A DNA stretch of 64,000 nt from Coriaria nepalensis (taxonomy: Eukaryota; Streptophyta; Magnoliopsida; Cucurbitales; Coriariaceae): contig CP114493.1 of the NCBI GenBank assembly GCA_027186245.1, forward strand, positions 8,315,501 to 8,379,500. Reading direction: 5' to 3'. The position numbers and the translations under genes were made by a program. Under the pieces are notes generated by a model, which searched no databases, was not told the origin of the DNA, and saw only the letters and a list, made by a program, of their open reading frames with translations. Below, one piece after another: positions 48,414 through 63,400 of this stretch; position 1 is the stretch's first letter; the number at the start of each line of letters is the position of its first letter.

Positions 48414-48763
48414 TAGATGATGAGACTTAGCAGCTTGGAGATGATGAGGAGCTTTAGATGGATCATGGGAGGAAAGGAAATGTGCAGCCAAAATGTTCGC
48501 AAGCACACAGCATTTATCATGGACCGCAGCTTCCAAAATCACTGACTTCCTTCTTCCATAACTAAGCACCTTCAATTACAATGACAAAAAAAAAAAACCA
48601 AATCCAAAACCCATTTCATATTTGAAATTAAAAAGATACCCAGATTAGAAAACTAAGAGAGAAGAGGAACCTGATGATAGAAGTCGTTGATTGAAGAAAC
48701 ACAAGCGTCAGAAGAAATTCAAATTCCATAGCCCCACTTGTCAACTTTCACTTCCTCCTCCAT
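48414..48763 (-). pseudogene. Truncated 5' remnant of a tetratricopeptide repeat protein 38 (TTC38) gene
   Basis: Exon 1 (48763-48671) reads MEEEVKVDKWGYGI, then an in-frame TGA at 48721-48719, then ISSDACVSSINDFYHQ. Exon 2 (48569-48414) reads VLSYGRRKSVILEAAVHDKC then NILAAHFLSSHDPSKAPHHL and AAKSHHL before a GTATGC donor. Both exons keep splice sites and phase 0 and match the N-terminus of plant TTC38-like proteins (DKWGY, YGR, CVLxNILAAHF, HLxAAKS). All further exons, more than 75% of the ~470-aa protein, are missing to the left. The stop could be recent, since the rest of the frame is clean. I recall TTC38 genes (At1g27110, At1g27150) beside DUF569 and GSTU genes in Arabidopsis. Confidence 0.8.
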
Positions 48764-49438
48764 TTTCTCACTGATCTTCTCTGTTTCTTTGAATCGGCGT
48801 CCTTGGTGAGGATAAAAAAATGAGGAGAAACCCAGACAGAAGAGGGGCAGAACAAATTATTTCTTCGTCGAAATCGTGTTGAGGAGTCCAAAGAAGAAGA
48901 AGAAGAAGAAGAAGAAGAAGAAGAAAAAGATTTGTATCTATTCGTTGATCTCTTAACTTGTCCCTATCGCTAAGAAGGTTTTTATCTTAAAAGAGTTGTA
49001 TTGATAGCGAGAAGGAATCGTTATCAATTTGCTGCGGTCGATTCGGTGCTGTAGAAAAGAGCATGAAATAACAACTGCTTCCTTCCTGCTGAAGATATTA
49101 TAGTATTGTTAGGTAAAGTCGTTTGCGGAGAAGACTTTTACTTTAGGTAAAATATAGAACGTGTCAAGAAATTTATAATTGTGATTGATTTTTATAAAAT
49201 CTCAACCGTTTTGTCTACATCGATCCGGAAGTTAGATGAACTGAATGCAGTATTGAAGTGGAAACAATTAAAATTCACAACAAAAGTAGAAGAACCATAC
49301 AATTTTATTCATGGGTTAACCACAAAGGACGACATTTCATAGTTTAAAGAAAACATCACCATATTGGCCACAAAGCTTAATGCTCGTAGTATCATTTTCT
49401 GAACAAAAACTAGAAAAAAGCATAACTTTTTCCATATT
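48764..49438. other. Spacer with an (AAG)n repeat and duplicated GST 3' flank
   Basis: An (AAG)n tract sits at 48890-48924. From about 49258 to 49438 the sequence matches 51018-51200, the 3' UTR of the intact GST, so the tandem duplication includes the 3' flank. Confidence 0.6.
48890..48924. repeat. (AAG)n microsatellite
   Basis: About 11-12 copies of AAG, in the upstream region of the TTC38 remnant. Confidence 0.9.
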
Positions 49439-52758
<3,320 letters not shown>

Positions 52759-52765
52759 AAAAAAA
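52759..52765 (-). terminator. RNA polymerase III terminator of the tRNA-Gly gene
   Basis: Seven A on the plus strand, so seven T on the transcribed strand, lie six bases past the 3' end of the tRNA gene. A run of four or more T is the normal Pol III stop. Confidence 0.8.
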
Positions 52766-52771
52766 TAATTA

Positions 52772-52842
52772 TGCACCAGCCGGGAATCGAACCCGGGTCT
52801 GTACCGTGGCAGGGTACTATTCTACCACTAGACCACTGGTGC
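52772..52842 (-). tRNA. tRNA-Gly (anticodon GCC)
   Basis: A 71-nt cloverleaf on the minus strand. The acceptor stem pairs GCACCAG with CTGGTGC, plus discriminator A. The D arm is GGTCTAGTGGTAGAAT (A box), the anticodon loop CTGCCAC holds GCC, and the T arm CCGGGTTCGATTCCCGG contains the B box. There is no encoded CCA and no intron. This is the standard nuclear tRNA for GGC/GGU codons. Confidence 0.97.
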
Positions 52843-54318
52843 TATGGCGGTTAGTAGCATATATTTTATTTATCTCATTCATAATCAAATTAATTTAATC
52901 GGTCAAGCACCCAGAAACGAACACTCATCGTTAGTACTTGAGCTAACAATAAAAGTTCTTCAACATATCAATAGAAGCGAACACTTATAAATAAAAATTG
53001 AGATAATGCTCGATTGTCTAGTGAGATACATTAACACATAGCAAACGTTGAAGTTAATACATAGCATACGTTGAAGTTAATACATAGCATACGGTTGGTT
53101 TAGCATCAGTAGGAGTATCATCAATAACAACACAGTAATAATAAAAATAGTGGCAGTCGGATCTAACTTCCGACCAAGTTAAACTGACACACCTCCTTCA
53201 GGCTCCAACTTTGCAAGGCCTGAAAAGAATAAAAATCATCAAAATCTGCAATCGAATGACAAAAAGAAAGAAAGAAGCCAGAATTGAGCAAGATTGTAAA
53301 ATTTTTTCCAACCTGAGTTTATGCTTCGTATCCAGCATAAAAATGTCTTATAAGTACCTGTGTTTCTAACTAACTTTCCATGTGTGATCTGGTCTCTCCA
53401 TTATATCGTCATGTCTGTTCATTCGGGCCCATTCCAGACCTCTGCTTAGGATTCAAGTGAAACACAAAAAATTCAAAGTAAATGAGATTGTTGTCTCGTG
53501 CTTAATATCATGACTAGTCATTTGTTAGGAAGCATTTGTGTGGCTCTAAATCCAATCCCATTTTTAATCCAACTCATTCAATGCTTATGATATATGAAGG
53601 CTAGTGATTTGGTAACAACAGCCTCCGTATACGATAATTAGTCGATCAATTTACACTATATTACAAAGCAAAGCAGATGAAACTCTGGTCAAGGATTTCT
53701 CTAACAGACCAATATTTGATTATAGCAGATTCCTGGTCTAAGAACTAAACTAATCAGCATTGAGTAAAATATATTGTCGTATCGAAGAAGTTCATCAACT
53801 AGGTCCAAACCCAACAACCATTTCTCCAATTGTTTGGTGTTTCTATGTAATAATACTCTGAGGGATGTGACAATCTTTTGAAGCTCAATACTATAATAAC
53901 CAAGAATATAGAGAACTAAAAAAAAAGATGGAATACGTACCTACCAATTCAAGATGCATGTATGAGACCAATATTGAGGAATGGTGCAGAACACTTGGCT
54001 TTAAATAGAATAAGCAGCACTTTGTGTGGCTCTTCCTGTGTGTTACAGTAGAAGAACCAAGGAAAAGTAAGGAAACATAATAGCCACACAAGGATAACGG
54101 ACTAAACAAGGAAAAAAGAAGATGATCTTTTCACCCATAATTATATTTTTTAGCAATGAGTCAACTATGAGTTTTCTTTATGGTGTATTTATGCTAGGCT
54201 GCTTGCTAGAAATGAAATTACATAAAATTGTCCAAACCAATTAATATTACCTTTAAATTTAAGCCCCTGAACTCTGAGATGAAAGCTGATAAACCCATTC
54301 AACAGCAACACAAACAAC
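52843..54318. other. Spacer and probable 3' UTR of the PPR gene
   Basis: No gene is seen. On the minus strand CTTTTCAG followed by GCCTTGCAAAG near 53221 looks like a splice acceptor and might be a 3' UTR exon of the PPR gene or its alternative transcript. Short direct repeats lie at 53033-53093. Confidence 0.4.
53033..53093. repeat. Short tandem repeat, 23-bp unit, about 2.7 copies
   Basis: The unit AATACATAGCATACGTTGAAG plus two bases is repeated in tandem; the first copy differs by two bases and the last is partial. Confidence 0.75.
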
Positions 54319-56577
54319 TCACAATGTCTTATCATTATTTGACTCGCCAATAAGACACTGTTCGATTGTCTCATCACAAAGCTCAAGCGCAAGCTCCAAG
54401 TCCCCTTTCTCATAATTCACATCCAAAAAGTAGTTATATATTTCCCGACTAGCAACCAATCCTTGTCTTCTCATCTCTTCAAATAGCTCCTTTGCTTCCA
54501 CAAACTTCCTCTTCTTACATAATCCCTTTATGAGAGCATTATATGTAATAGCCGTGGGAACAAATCCTCTTTCAACCATTTCCTTCTGCAAAAACCACGC
54601 CTCTTTCATATTCCTTGCTTTACAATGCCCCCTTATCAAAATATTGTAAGTATTGCTATCGGGCCCCACTCCATGAGCACACATGGCCTTATAAATCTCA
54701 CTTGTAGCCCTCATATTATTTCGAATGCAATATTGCTTTATGAGAGAATTATAAGTAGTAGCATTAGGCATTATCCCTTTCCCCAACATCCAACTTAAAA
54801 GCCTCTCACCGTCTTCAAGCATACCAAGAAGACAAAAGCCGTTCATAAGTACATTAAATGTTACGACAGTTGGTGCAAGCCCTTTATCAAGCATATCTTG
54901 CAAGAGCTTGTGAGCCTTGTCCATTTCGCCGGTTTTACAATGAGCATCCATTAAAGTTGTATAAGTGATAGTATCGGGAAAAAATCCAGCCTCTTCCATT
55001 TCTTCCATCAAATTCATTGCTTGTGCAATGTTTCCTGCTTTACAGAGACCATTTACCATAGCATTATAAGTACACACATTCGGTTGAAGACCCTTCTTGC
55101 ACATCTCATGAAGAAGCTCATTAGCTGTGTCTAATTCTCCGATTTTGCTAAGGCCGTCTGCAAGTGCAGTGTAAGTGACAACAGTAGGTGTAAGTTTCAT
55201 CCGAACCATCTGGTTGTGAAGAGAAAATGCCTTTTGAATTTCACCCACCTTGCAATAACCATCAATTAGAGCCGTATACGTAAACTCATCTGGATTCAAC
55301 CTTCTACTTATCATTTCATCAAAAACCATATTTGCTTCTATCATCTTCTCTATTTGACAAAAACCATGAATAAGGACTGAATAAGTAATATGATCAGGAT
55401 CGATCTTTTTACATAACATTTCATCAAATAACTTATGAGCAGTTTGAACATGCCCCAATTTACAAAAACCATCAATAAGAGTTGTGTAGACAACTTTATC
55501 AGGAATAATATTTCGCGCGATCATATCCCTTAAGACCTTCTCTGCTTCAACTACTTTACCAGTTCTACACAAAAGTAACATTATGCTGTTGTAGGTATAA
55601 GGGTTTGGCTTCAATCCTCTTAATTGCATTTCTTCTATAAGCTTCAGCACATTCTCTAGTTTTTCAACATGACAGTATCCATCTATTAATGTACTATAAC
55701 TCACGACATCAGGAATAAACCCTTTTGACTCCATCTGGAGAAGTAAATGGTGAGCTTCTTTTACTTTTCCAACTTGACAAAGAGAATGAATAATGATGTT
55801 ATATGAAATAGCATTCCAGCAGAGACCCGCTTCAGAATATTTAATGAAAAGCTCCAATGCCATCTCAATTTTTTCTGGATTTCTTGATAGACGACTAAGA
55901 AATAAATTATAAGAATCAGTAGAGATAACCAACCCATAGTTCAAGATTCTATTAATCAAAACTTGTGCTTCACTAAGCAGTCCAACTTCAACTAGGACTT
56001 GAAAGTAAATATCAAATACAAGGGGATCTGCTCCCCAATCCTTATATGTATAAATCAAACGGTCAGTAAAATGAGTAAATGAAAGACTAATATCCAAATA
56101 TGGTTTCTCCCAAAACTTACGGATAAAATTGTGAGCCATTTTAAGATCCCTCGATAACACAGCAATTTGAATGATAATGCAACGTGCTTCAAGTGAGGGG
56201 TCTCGGCGTATGCAAGCCCAATTGAAGAAACCCAAAGCAAGAATATAATCATTCTTAACATTCATTAGAACCCAAATGAGATGGTCAGACCGAAACATGG
56301 ATTCATAAGGTTTAAGAACACGGTGAAGGGGCTCAGAACGACGTAACCTTATTGCTGTGGTAATGTGATGGACAAGTTCAGTATCTTTGATGCTTGGTTT
56401 TTTTGGAGAATAGTCAGGAAAAGGTCTTGTATTAGCTGAATGTGAAGATGCAAATCTTCGACTTAACCGTGTTCTAAATGACAAGAATGACAAACAATTT
56501 GCAGTGAGCCTCAAGTATGGAGAATTAGAGGAGACTCGGAAATAGTGGAATGATAAGGGAAGGGGATAAATCTTCAT
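54319..56577 (-). CDS. Mitochondrial P-class PPR protein (At1g05670 type)
   Basis: Intronless coding region, 752 aa. The N-terminus (MKIYPLPLSFHYFRVSS, then SFRTRLSRRFASSHS) is basic and Ser-rich with no early acids, a mitochondrial presequence. From about residue 215 to 720 there are roughly 14 consecutive 35-residue PPR motifs of the P type, such as VVSYSTLIDGYCHVEKLENV, VVYTTLIDGFCKLGHVQTA and TITYTTLMDAHCKTGEMDKA. There are no E or DYW domains, so it should act in RNA stabilisation, processing or translation rather than as a deaminase. The block before the repeats (RRSEPLHRVLKPYESMFRSD and LIWVLMNVKND) and the repeat order match what I recall of At1g05670. The 5' UTR appears to have an intron and a tiny uORF. 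Confidence 0.93.
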   Translation of the reverse strand: MKIYPLPLSFHYFRVSSNSPYLRLTANCLSFLSFRTRLSRRFASSHSANTRPFPDYSPKKPSIKDTELVHHITTAIRLRRSEPLHRVLKPYESMFRSDHLIWVLMNVKNDYILALGFFNWACIRRDPSLEARCIIIQIAVLSRDLKMAHNFIRKFWEKPYLDISLSFTHFTDRLIYTYKDWGADPLVFDIYFQVLVEVGLLSEAQVLINRILNYGLVISTDSYNLFLSRLSRNPEKIEMALELFIKYSEAGLCWNAISYNIIIHSLCQVGKVKEAHHLLLQMESKGFIPDVVSYSTLIDGYCHVEKLENVLKLIEEMQLRGLKPNPYTYNSIMLLLCRTGKVVEAEKVLRDMIARNIIPDKVVYTTLIDGFCKLGHVQTAHKLFDEMLCKKIDPDHITYSVLIHGFCQIEKMIEANMVFDEMISRRLNPDEFTYTALIDGYCKVGEIQKAFSLHNQMVRMKLTPTVVTYTALADGLSKIGELDTANELLHEMCKKGLQPNVCTYNAMVNGLCKAGNIAQAMNLMEEMEEAGFFPDTITYTTLMDAHCKTGEMDKAHKLLQDMLDKGLAPTVVTFNVLMNGFCLLGMLEDGERLLSWMLGKGIMPNATTYNSLIKQYCIRNNMRATSEIYKAMCAHGVGPDSNTYNILIRGHCKARNMKEAWFLQKEMVERGFVPTAITYNALIKGLCKKRKFVEAKELFEEMRRQGLVASREIYNYFLDVNYEKGDLELALELCDETIEQCLIGESNNDKTL

Positions 56578-57060
56578 GTCTAATTACGGAATCCATAAAC
56601 CAAAAGTTCATGTTAGACGGCACAGTGCGAAGACCATTGCTCATCTTTCCATCACCTGTCAAAAAGAATACCAATTTTTTCAGTTTACAAATGAACTATT
56701 TTTCCCTGGAAAACCACCAATGTTCAAGGAGACGAAACATGAATACCAATCTTTTCAGGAAACAAACAGAGAACATAAAATTTTCCTCTTATTTCAGCAA
56801 AGTAACTCTCTGCAAGTAGACTCGAACACAGAGAACAGAGAGTAAGAGAGAGAGAGAGGTACCTAGGAGTCGCCATCGAGGATGAAAGGTGGAGAAGAAG
56901 AGGAGGAGGAGGCAGAAAGAGCTGTTTCTGAAGCTTTTTCGTTACTGAAACTGGTAATCGGGAAATGGACGCTCTTGGCTTGGAGGAGGAGGTGCTGTGC
57001 TCAGTGCTCAGAGAAGACAGGAGAGGGAGAGAGAGCTATTTGTGGGTCTTAGCAGGCCTA

Positions 57061-57384
57061 AGCAAGCCAAGGCCCAATCAAGATACATGTTATGTTACAT
57101 GGGTTAGGCCCTCATGGTCCAGCCCACAATAAAGTTTATTTCTTTTGCAAACTTTAACGTCGAGTTAGATCTTAGCAAGCCGAGGCCCAATCAAGATACA
57201 TGTTATGTTACATGGGTTAGGCCCTCATGGTCCAGCCCACAATAAAGTTTATTTCTTTTGCAAACTTTAACGTCGAGTTAGATTTTAGCAAGCCAAGGCC
57301 CAATCAAGATACATGTTATGTTACATGGGTTAAGCCCACAATAAAGTTTATTTCTTTTGCAAATTTTAAGGTCGAGTTAGATTT
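57061..57384. repeat. 113-bp tandem repeat, three copies, rich in GGCCC/GCCCA motifs
   Basis: Units begin at about 57061, 57174 and 57287, each starting AGCAAGCC(A/G)AGGCCCAATC and ending near CGAGTTAGAT. Copies 1 and 2 differ by a few bases; copy 3 lacks about 15 bases around GGCCCTCATGGTCC. Each full unit carries AGGCCCAAT, GGGTTAGGCCC and AGCCCAC, which resemble site II (TGGGCY) elements of plant housekeeping promoters. The array lies just upstream of the PPR gene leader. Confidence 0.9.
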
Positions 57385-58225
57385 CACTCTTCTTTTTTTC
57401 TACTTTTTTGTTAAATAGTAGGCTCTATGATCTTATCATATTACGTAAGTAGACAATAATTCACCAATACACTATTCATTTTTTGAGAAATTCGCAAATA
57501 AATCAATTATATAAATTTATTTATTTTAATTAAATATATGAATTTATAATATCATATATTATATCATTATTATTTAAAATCATATATTCATGCTGATTCT
57601 CTATCGTATTCCATAAGGTAAAATTCGTTCCATAATACTATGTATTAATGTATACATGTAAAATCGAATCTTCTTATATTAAGAACACTTTTCTTTTCAT
57701 GTAAAGAAGAGTGTATACTTTATTATTTTTCCCGTTGCTTAAACTTTGGAAATTGTATTTTATGCGAGATGAGATTCAGTGCTCACGAAATATCATGTTT
57801 TTTTAAGAAAAGTACAATATTTTTACTATTAGATGGAAAATCAACGGTGGAGAACTCTTAAAATACATAACAAACATGATATTTCGTCGGATGTAAATCT
57901 CAACTCATTTTACACGAGACAACTTATTAGGCAAGTTTAACTAAATATTTGAATCATTTAATGTATATATTTTCTTAACGTCACTGAATTCTTTATGATC
58001 AAAATTCTAAGGCTTTCAACTAAAACCAAAGATGACGGTAGAAACAAGAACACAAGCCTAATAGTATCTCTGAAAACAAGAAGAGTTAATGCATAAACTA
58101 TCTGTCCAAGGTCTTTAGGAATCTCGGTGCTACCATTACAATCATCGTTCCCATAAACCATTACAACAATCCCCCCTTCCTGTTTTTTTTTTGTCACTTT
58201 AGCTTTACTTGCTTCTACTCTTTCC

Positions 58226-58236
58226 TATATATATAT
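58226..58236 (+). promoter_or_regulatory. Putative TATA box of GPAT6
   Basis: TATATATATA about 65 bases before the GPAT6 start codon. The spacing implies a leader of about 30-40 bases. Confidence 0.5.
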
Positions 58237-58298
58237 ACTCTAATCCTCATTGTCAATGAACCACGACAACATCTCTAAAGCAATTTATTATACAAACC

Positions 58299-60033
58299 AT
58301 GGTTATAACCACCTCTTTCCCGACCGTTAACAAGTGTACCTCCGTCGGGAGAGAATCCCATACGGTGGTTGCTGATATGGATGGGACGTTGATAAGAGGG
58401 CGGAGCTCGTTCCCTTATTTTGCTCTCATAGCCTTTGAAGTAGGGGGGATTCTCCGGCTTCTTCTCTTGCTCTTACTAGCCCCGATCGCGGGAATTCTCT
58501 ACTACTTCATGTCGGAATCAGCTGGGATCCAAGTCCTTATTTTTGCTACATTTGCCGGAGTGAAGGTTTCGAAGATCGAATCGGTGGCTCGAGCCGTGTT
58601 GCCAAAGTTCTACTCAAGCGATCTCCACCCGGAGTCATGGCGCGTGTTCTCGGCTTGTGGGAAACGATGTGTTCTGACTGCAAACCCGAGGATTATGGTG
58701 GAGGCCTTTCTGAAGGACATTCTAGGAGCGGATTTGGTTCTAGGGACGGAGATTGTTAGTTATAAGGGGAGAGCCACGGGGTTTGTTTCGCCGCCGGGTG
58801 TTCTTGTGGGGAGGAATAAGGCCAATGCTCTTATGAAAGCTTTTGGAGATGAGTTGCCGGAGATTGGGCTCGGGGATCGTCATACAGATACTCCCTTTAT
58901 GTCATTGTGCAAGGTTTGTTCTTCTGCTCACATTTAGTCTTCATATCTAATAACATTAAAATGATTGCACGCTTAAGAAAGAATAGAGTACTAGAAGAAA
59001 CTGATGCATGATGTTTAAGATCAGTTTCAACTCGATTAAGTTGGATTCATTCAATCACAAACTATAGCGACTTACGAGTTTACATGAATGTTACTTTCAC
59101 TAATCAATGGAGGACTACTATAACTTGCAGGAGGGTTACTTGGTGCCACCCAAACCGGCAGTTGAGGCCGTCGCCCACAGCAAGCTTCCTAAGCCCGTAA
59201 TCTTCCACGACGGACGCTTGGTGCAAAAACCAACCCCTTTAATTGCACTACTCATCATTCTATGGATCCCCATCGGTTTCCTCCTTGCCTGCCTACGAAT
59301 AGCAGCCGGTGCACTCCTCCCAATGCCTCTAGTCTACTATGCCTTTTGGGCCCTCGGGGTCCGTGTCAAGGTCAAAGGAACCCCAACACCACCGGCCCAG
59401 AAATCCACCGGCCAAACCGGCAACCTCTTCATCTGCTCTCACCGAACCCTCCTTGATCCGATCTTCCTCTCCACCGCCCTGGGCCGGCCCATCCCTGCAG
59501 TCACATACTCAGTCTCCCGCCTCTCCGAGATCATCTCCCCCATCAAAACCGTCCGCTTAAGCCGTGACCGAGCCACAGACGCCGCCATGATAAAGAAGCT
59601 TCTAGAACACGGGGACTTAGCCATTTGTCCCGAAGGAACCACTTGTAGGGAACCGTTCCTCTTGCGATTCTCTGCATTATTCGCAGAGCTAACGGACCAA
59701 CTTGTTCCGGTCGCTATGGTGAACAAGATGAGCATGTTCCACGGAACAACCGCCCGTGGTTGGAAAGGGATGGACCCGTTTTACTTCTTCATGAACCCGA
59801 GCCCGGCCTATGAAGTCACATTTCTGAGTAAGTTACCGTTAGAACTGACTTGCAGTTCGGGGAAGTCCAGCCATGAAGTGGCTAACTATATACAAAGAGT
59901 GATCGCAGCCACTTTGTCTTACGAATGTACAAGTTTTACAAGGAAGGATAAGTATCGAGCTCTTGCCGGAAATGATGGAACGGTGCCGGAGAAGCCTCTG
60001 ATTAAGAAGGCTAACAAAATTATGGGGTGCTAA
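58299..60033 (+). CDS. GPAT6: Glycerol-3-phosphate 2-O-acyltransferase 6 (cutin biosynthesis)
   Basis: Two exons in frame, 505 aa: 58299-58913 and 59131-60033. The N-terminal half is a HAD phosphatase domain with its catalytic DMDGT motif ([12 protein letters not shown], ~27) and GLGDRHTD (~190) intact, so the enzyme should yield 2-monoacylglycerol. Two hydrophobic stretches follow ([17 protein letters not shown] and [17 protein letters not shown]), consistent with the ER membrane. The acyltransferase domain shows HRTLLDP, the [16 protein letters not shown] block and [10 protein letters not shown]. The C-terminus reads [20 protein letters not shown] and ends KIMGC. The sequence fits GPAT6 much better than GPAT4/8 or GPAT5/7, from [13 protein letters not shown] and the MGC end. 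GPAT6 acylates glycerol-3-phosphate with hydroxy-fatty acids for flower and leaf cutin. Exon 2 is unusually GC-rich for this window. Confidence 0.95.
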
Positions 60034-60467
60034 TTATACATATATACATATATATGGGAAATTAAATATATATCAAATCAAATAAGAATATAATTGTATA
60101 AGGATATTTGGTGTGAAAATATAAAATGGGCAATAAATGAAGTTCATATGATGTTTTGTTGGGTAAGAATATATATCGCTGTGTTTTATTTTATCAAAAT
60201 GGGAAAAATAAAATAAAATAAAAATAAAAAATCAATTTAAAACTAACTGAGCGAGTCCTATTCCTAAGGATCTACCAGACTACCACCGAGCAATCTCTGT
60301 CTCTGTTTCTCTCTCTCATCTTCTTCTTCCTCTGAGATGATCCAATATGAATTAATCAGAATCAATTTCCTTTTCTATTTTCTAGCTGTTTCTTTCATTT
60401 TCTCGGGAAACAAACAAGGTTACGACGTAAAAGCTGATGAGAAAGAGATTAGTTGTATATATCGATA
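60034..60467. other. Spacer and 5' leader of EXO84A
   Basis: GPAT6 3' flank with an AAAATAAAAT run at about 60205-60230, then a pyrimidine-rich EXO84A leader. The upstream reading frame from 60453 starts at a TTG and is ignored. Confidence 0.5.
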
Positions 60468-63400
60468 ATGGATCCGATGCTGAGTTCATTCTCGTCAAGT
60501 ATAGGAGATTCACATGAACTCGATAAGGAAAAAAATCTCTCCCTCAGCGAAAGATTAAAGACATTCAAATCTTCTCAGTTTGATCCCGATTCCTATATCA
60601 CCTCCAAATGCCGGACCGTTAATGAGAAGGTCCTTCTCAAATTTCACTTCTCTGTTCATATGTATTCAATTATATATAGACATATATATATATATATGAA
60701 TACACACACAATCGACATGAATGTTTGTATACAGAGCGACCCTTCTCATCTTCTTCTTCGTCTCTTACGTTTATTCATTTGCTTCATCATTCGCACGAAA
60801 TGAGAAATGATCGTTATTGTTAGAGATTCAGAGGTAAACGAAAATTTATGGCTAATAATAGAAGGTTTTTCATTAACGTTTGACAGGAGATGAAGCATTT
60901 ATGCTCTTACTTAGTCGACTTGAAGAAAGCTTCTGCAGAAGAAATGCGTAAAAGTGTTTACGCTAATTATTCAGCTTTCATTCGGTAAATTAATTCTCAT
61001 GGCTTCTGACTGTTTGTTTGAATTCCTCTTAGAAGGAAAAAAAAAGGATAAAAAAAGAAGAATTAACTACTCTCTTCCTTCTTCTTTTGCAGCACATCCA
61101 AGGAGATTTCGGATCTTGAAGGGGAGCTTCTTTCCATGAGGAACCTCCTATCGACTCAAGCAGCTCTTGTTCATAATTTAGCCGAAGGAATTCGTATCGA
61201 CTCCATAGCAGCCGGGGATGAAGATTCATCTTCAGAAAACATATCCAAGGAGAAAACAGAGCTTACCAAAATCGATAACTGGTTACTAGAATTCCTAGAC
61301 ACCTTTGAAGTCTTATTGGTGGAAAGAAGAGTAGATGAAGCCTTAATGGCTTTAGACGAAGCAGAACACATAGTAGAAGATATACATCACAAACACACCC
61401 TAAGTCACTCTGCCTTTTCGTCCCTCCAAAACACTATCTCAGAACAACGACAAAAACTAGCCAACCTTCTAGCAAAAACCGTCTCCCAATCCTCCTCTTC
61501 AGGCGTTGAGCTCCGTAAGGCCGTTCTTTCTCTAAAATACCTAGGAGACGGGTCCCGGGCCCACACCCTCTTGCTCAACTCTCACCATCAAAAATTACAA
61601 TCCACTTTTAAAACTTCTCGCCCCTTAAGCAACTCATGTGCCGGGGCCTACACGGCTTCAATCTCACAACTTGTCTTTTCCACAATTGCTCGGGCTGCAA
61701 ACGATTCGCTCGCAATGTTCGGGGAAGTGCCGGCGTATACTTCCGAGCTCGTGACGTGGGCTGTTAAACAAGCCCATTGGCTTGCTCTGCTTCTTAAGAG
61801 ACATGTCATAGCTTCATCTGGGGGTTCTCGGGGGTTAAGGAATGCTGCTGATTGTGTTAATGTTTGTTTGGGGCATTGTTCTTTGTTGGAGGCTCGTGGT
61901 TTGGCGCTTTCTCCGGTTTTGTTGAGGTATTTCCGGCCTATTGTAGAGCAAGCGATTTGTTGTGGTTTGAGGAGGATTGAACAGAGTAGTGCTGCGTTAG
62001 CGGCTGCTGATGACTGGTCTCTTGTTTATTTGCCGGCTGGGACCCGCCTCTCGGGAGTTTCTTCTAGCACGTCGCTAAGTAGTATGAATAGTTCTTATCA
62101 TCATCCGAAGCTTTCAAGTAGTGCTAACAAGTTCAATACCATGATTCAGGTGAACTAATTTTTTCATATAATATTTCCATCTGTTAGATATATACATTGT
62201 TATAATCATTTAAGAGATTAGTTAGAAGTTGGATTATAATTTCAATTTGTATTTAGATCAGCATTTAAGATGAACTTAATGTAGTGGCTCGGAACTAGAT
62301 TTGAGACCCGAATTCCAATTTGTTCTCTCTTTATATCCAGGAATTCCTTGAAGACGTGGGTCCTCTTGAAAGTCTACAGGTAGACATTGTTGCGTTAGAA
62401 GGAGCAGTACGAGTATTCAATTCCTACATCAATTTACTGATAAAAGCCTTACCTGGTTCAATGGAGGATGAAGAGAACTTAGAAAGCTCTGCAAGTAAAA
62501 TCGTCCGATTAGCAGACACAGAAGCCCAACAACTAGCTTTACTAGCCAATGCATCGTTTCTAGCCGATGAGTCACTTCCCCGAGCTGCATCAAAGCTTAT
62601 GCCTCAAAGCAATATTAGATCAGAGACTCCAAAAATAGGTTCTTATGAGAAGCAGAACAATCGTGTACCAGAGCAGAGAGAATGGAAGAGAAGACTTCTC
62701 CGCGCAGTTGATCGGTTGAGAGACAGTTTTTGCAGGCAACATGCTTTAGAACTAATTTTCACAGAAGACGGTGAAACTCGTTTGAATGCAAATATGTATC
62801 TGAGTTTGGATGATATGCCAGATGAGCCCGAACTGTTCCCATCTCCAATTTTTCAGGTTATTCAGTAAATAAGCTCTAACTGTGCGATGTTCTGAAACAT
62901 GCTCATCCATTTTTTGGTACGATGAGAATCGATCATATTTTTTCTAATTGTGCAATGATTTGTTTTGTATAGGAACTGTTTGAGAAATTGACAAGGATGG
63001 CAAGTTTCGCAACAGATATGTTTGTGGGAAGGGAGAGGTTTGCAACTGTTCTACTAATGAGACTAACAGAGACAGTGATTCTGTGGATTTCTGATGATCA
63101 AAGCTTTTGGGAAGAAATTGAGCAAGGACCTAAAGCTTTAGGCCCTCTTGGCCTACAACAAGTACATGCTTACAATGCCATTATTAAACAGTCACCATTT
63201 TCTGTTTTTTTTTTTTTTTTTTTTGACTTTTTATTTTATTTTTTGGTAATGCAGTTCTACTTGGATATGGAGTTTGTTGTATTATTTGCTTCCCAAGGGC
63301 GTTACCTATCAAGAAATCTGCAACAAGTCATTAAAAGTATAATTGCTAGAGCCATTGATTCAGTTGCTACTACAGGAATTGATCCTTACAGGTTTGTATT

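Larger units (their letters stand above)
56578..58298. other. Divergent region between the PPR gene and GPAT6, with tandem repeats
   Basis: Left part: PPR leader, with a likely intron 56656-56862 (minus-strand donor CCTAG/GTACCT, acceptor before GTGATGG). An upstream ATG at 56876 would give a five-codon uORF across this junction. Middle: tandem repeats 57061-57384. Right: AT-rich GPAT6 promoter. No gene is seen. Confidence 0.55.

Noticed and set aside
48719..48721. Selenocysteine reading of the in-frame TGA in the TTC38 remnant
   Set aside because: Land plants lack the selenocysteine machinery and most of the gene is missing anyway.
59107..59130. Start of GPAT6 second half at the ATG at 59107
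   Set aside because: This ATG lies in the intron; the acceptor at 59130 joins LCK to EGYLVPP exactly as in GPAT6.
60653..60800. Extension of EXO84A exon 1 into the following sequence
   Set aside because: A donor after GTTAATGAGAAG and the matching acceptor at 60887 restore the conserved NEKEMKHLCSYL junction; the read-through is intronic AT repeat.
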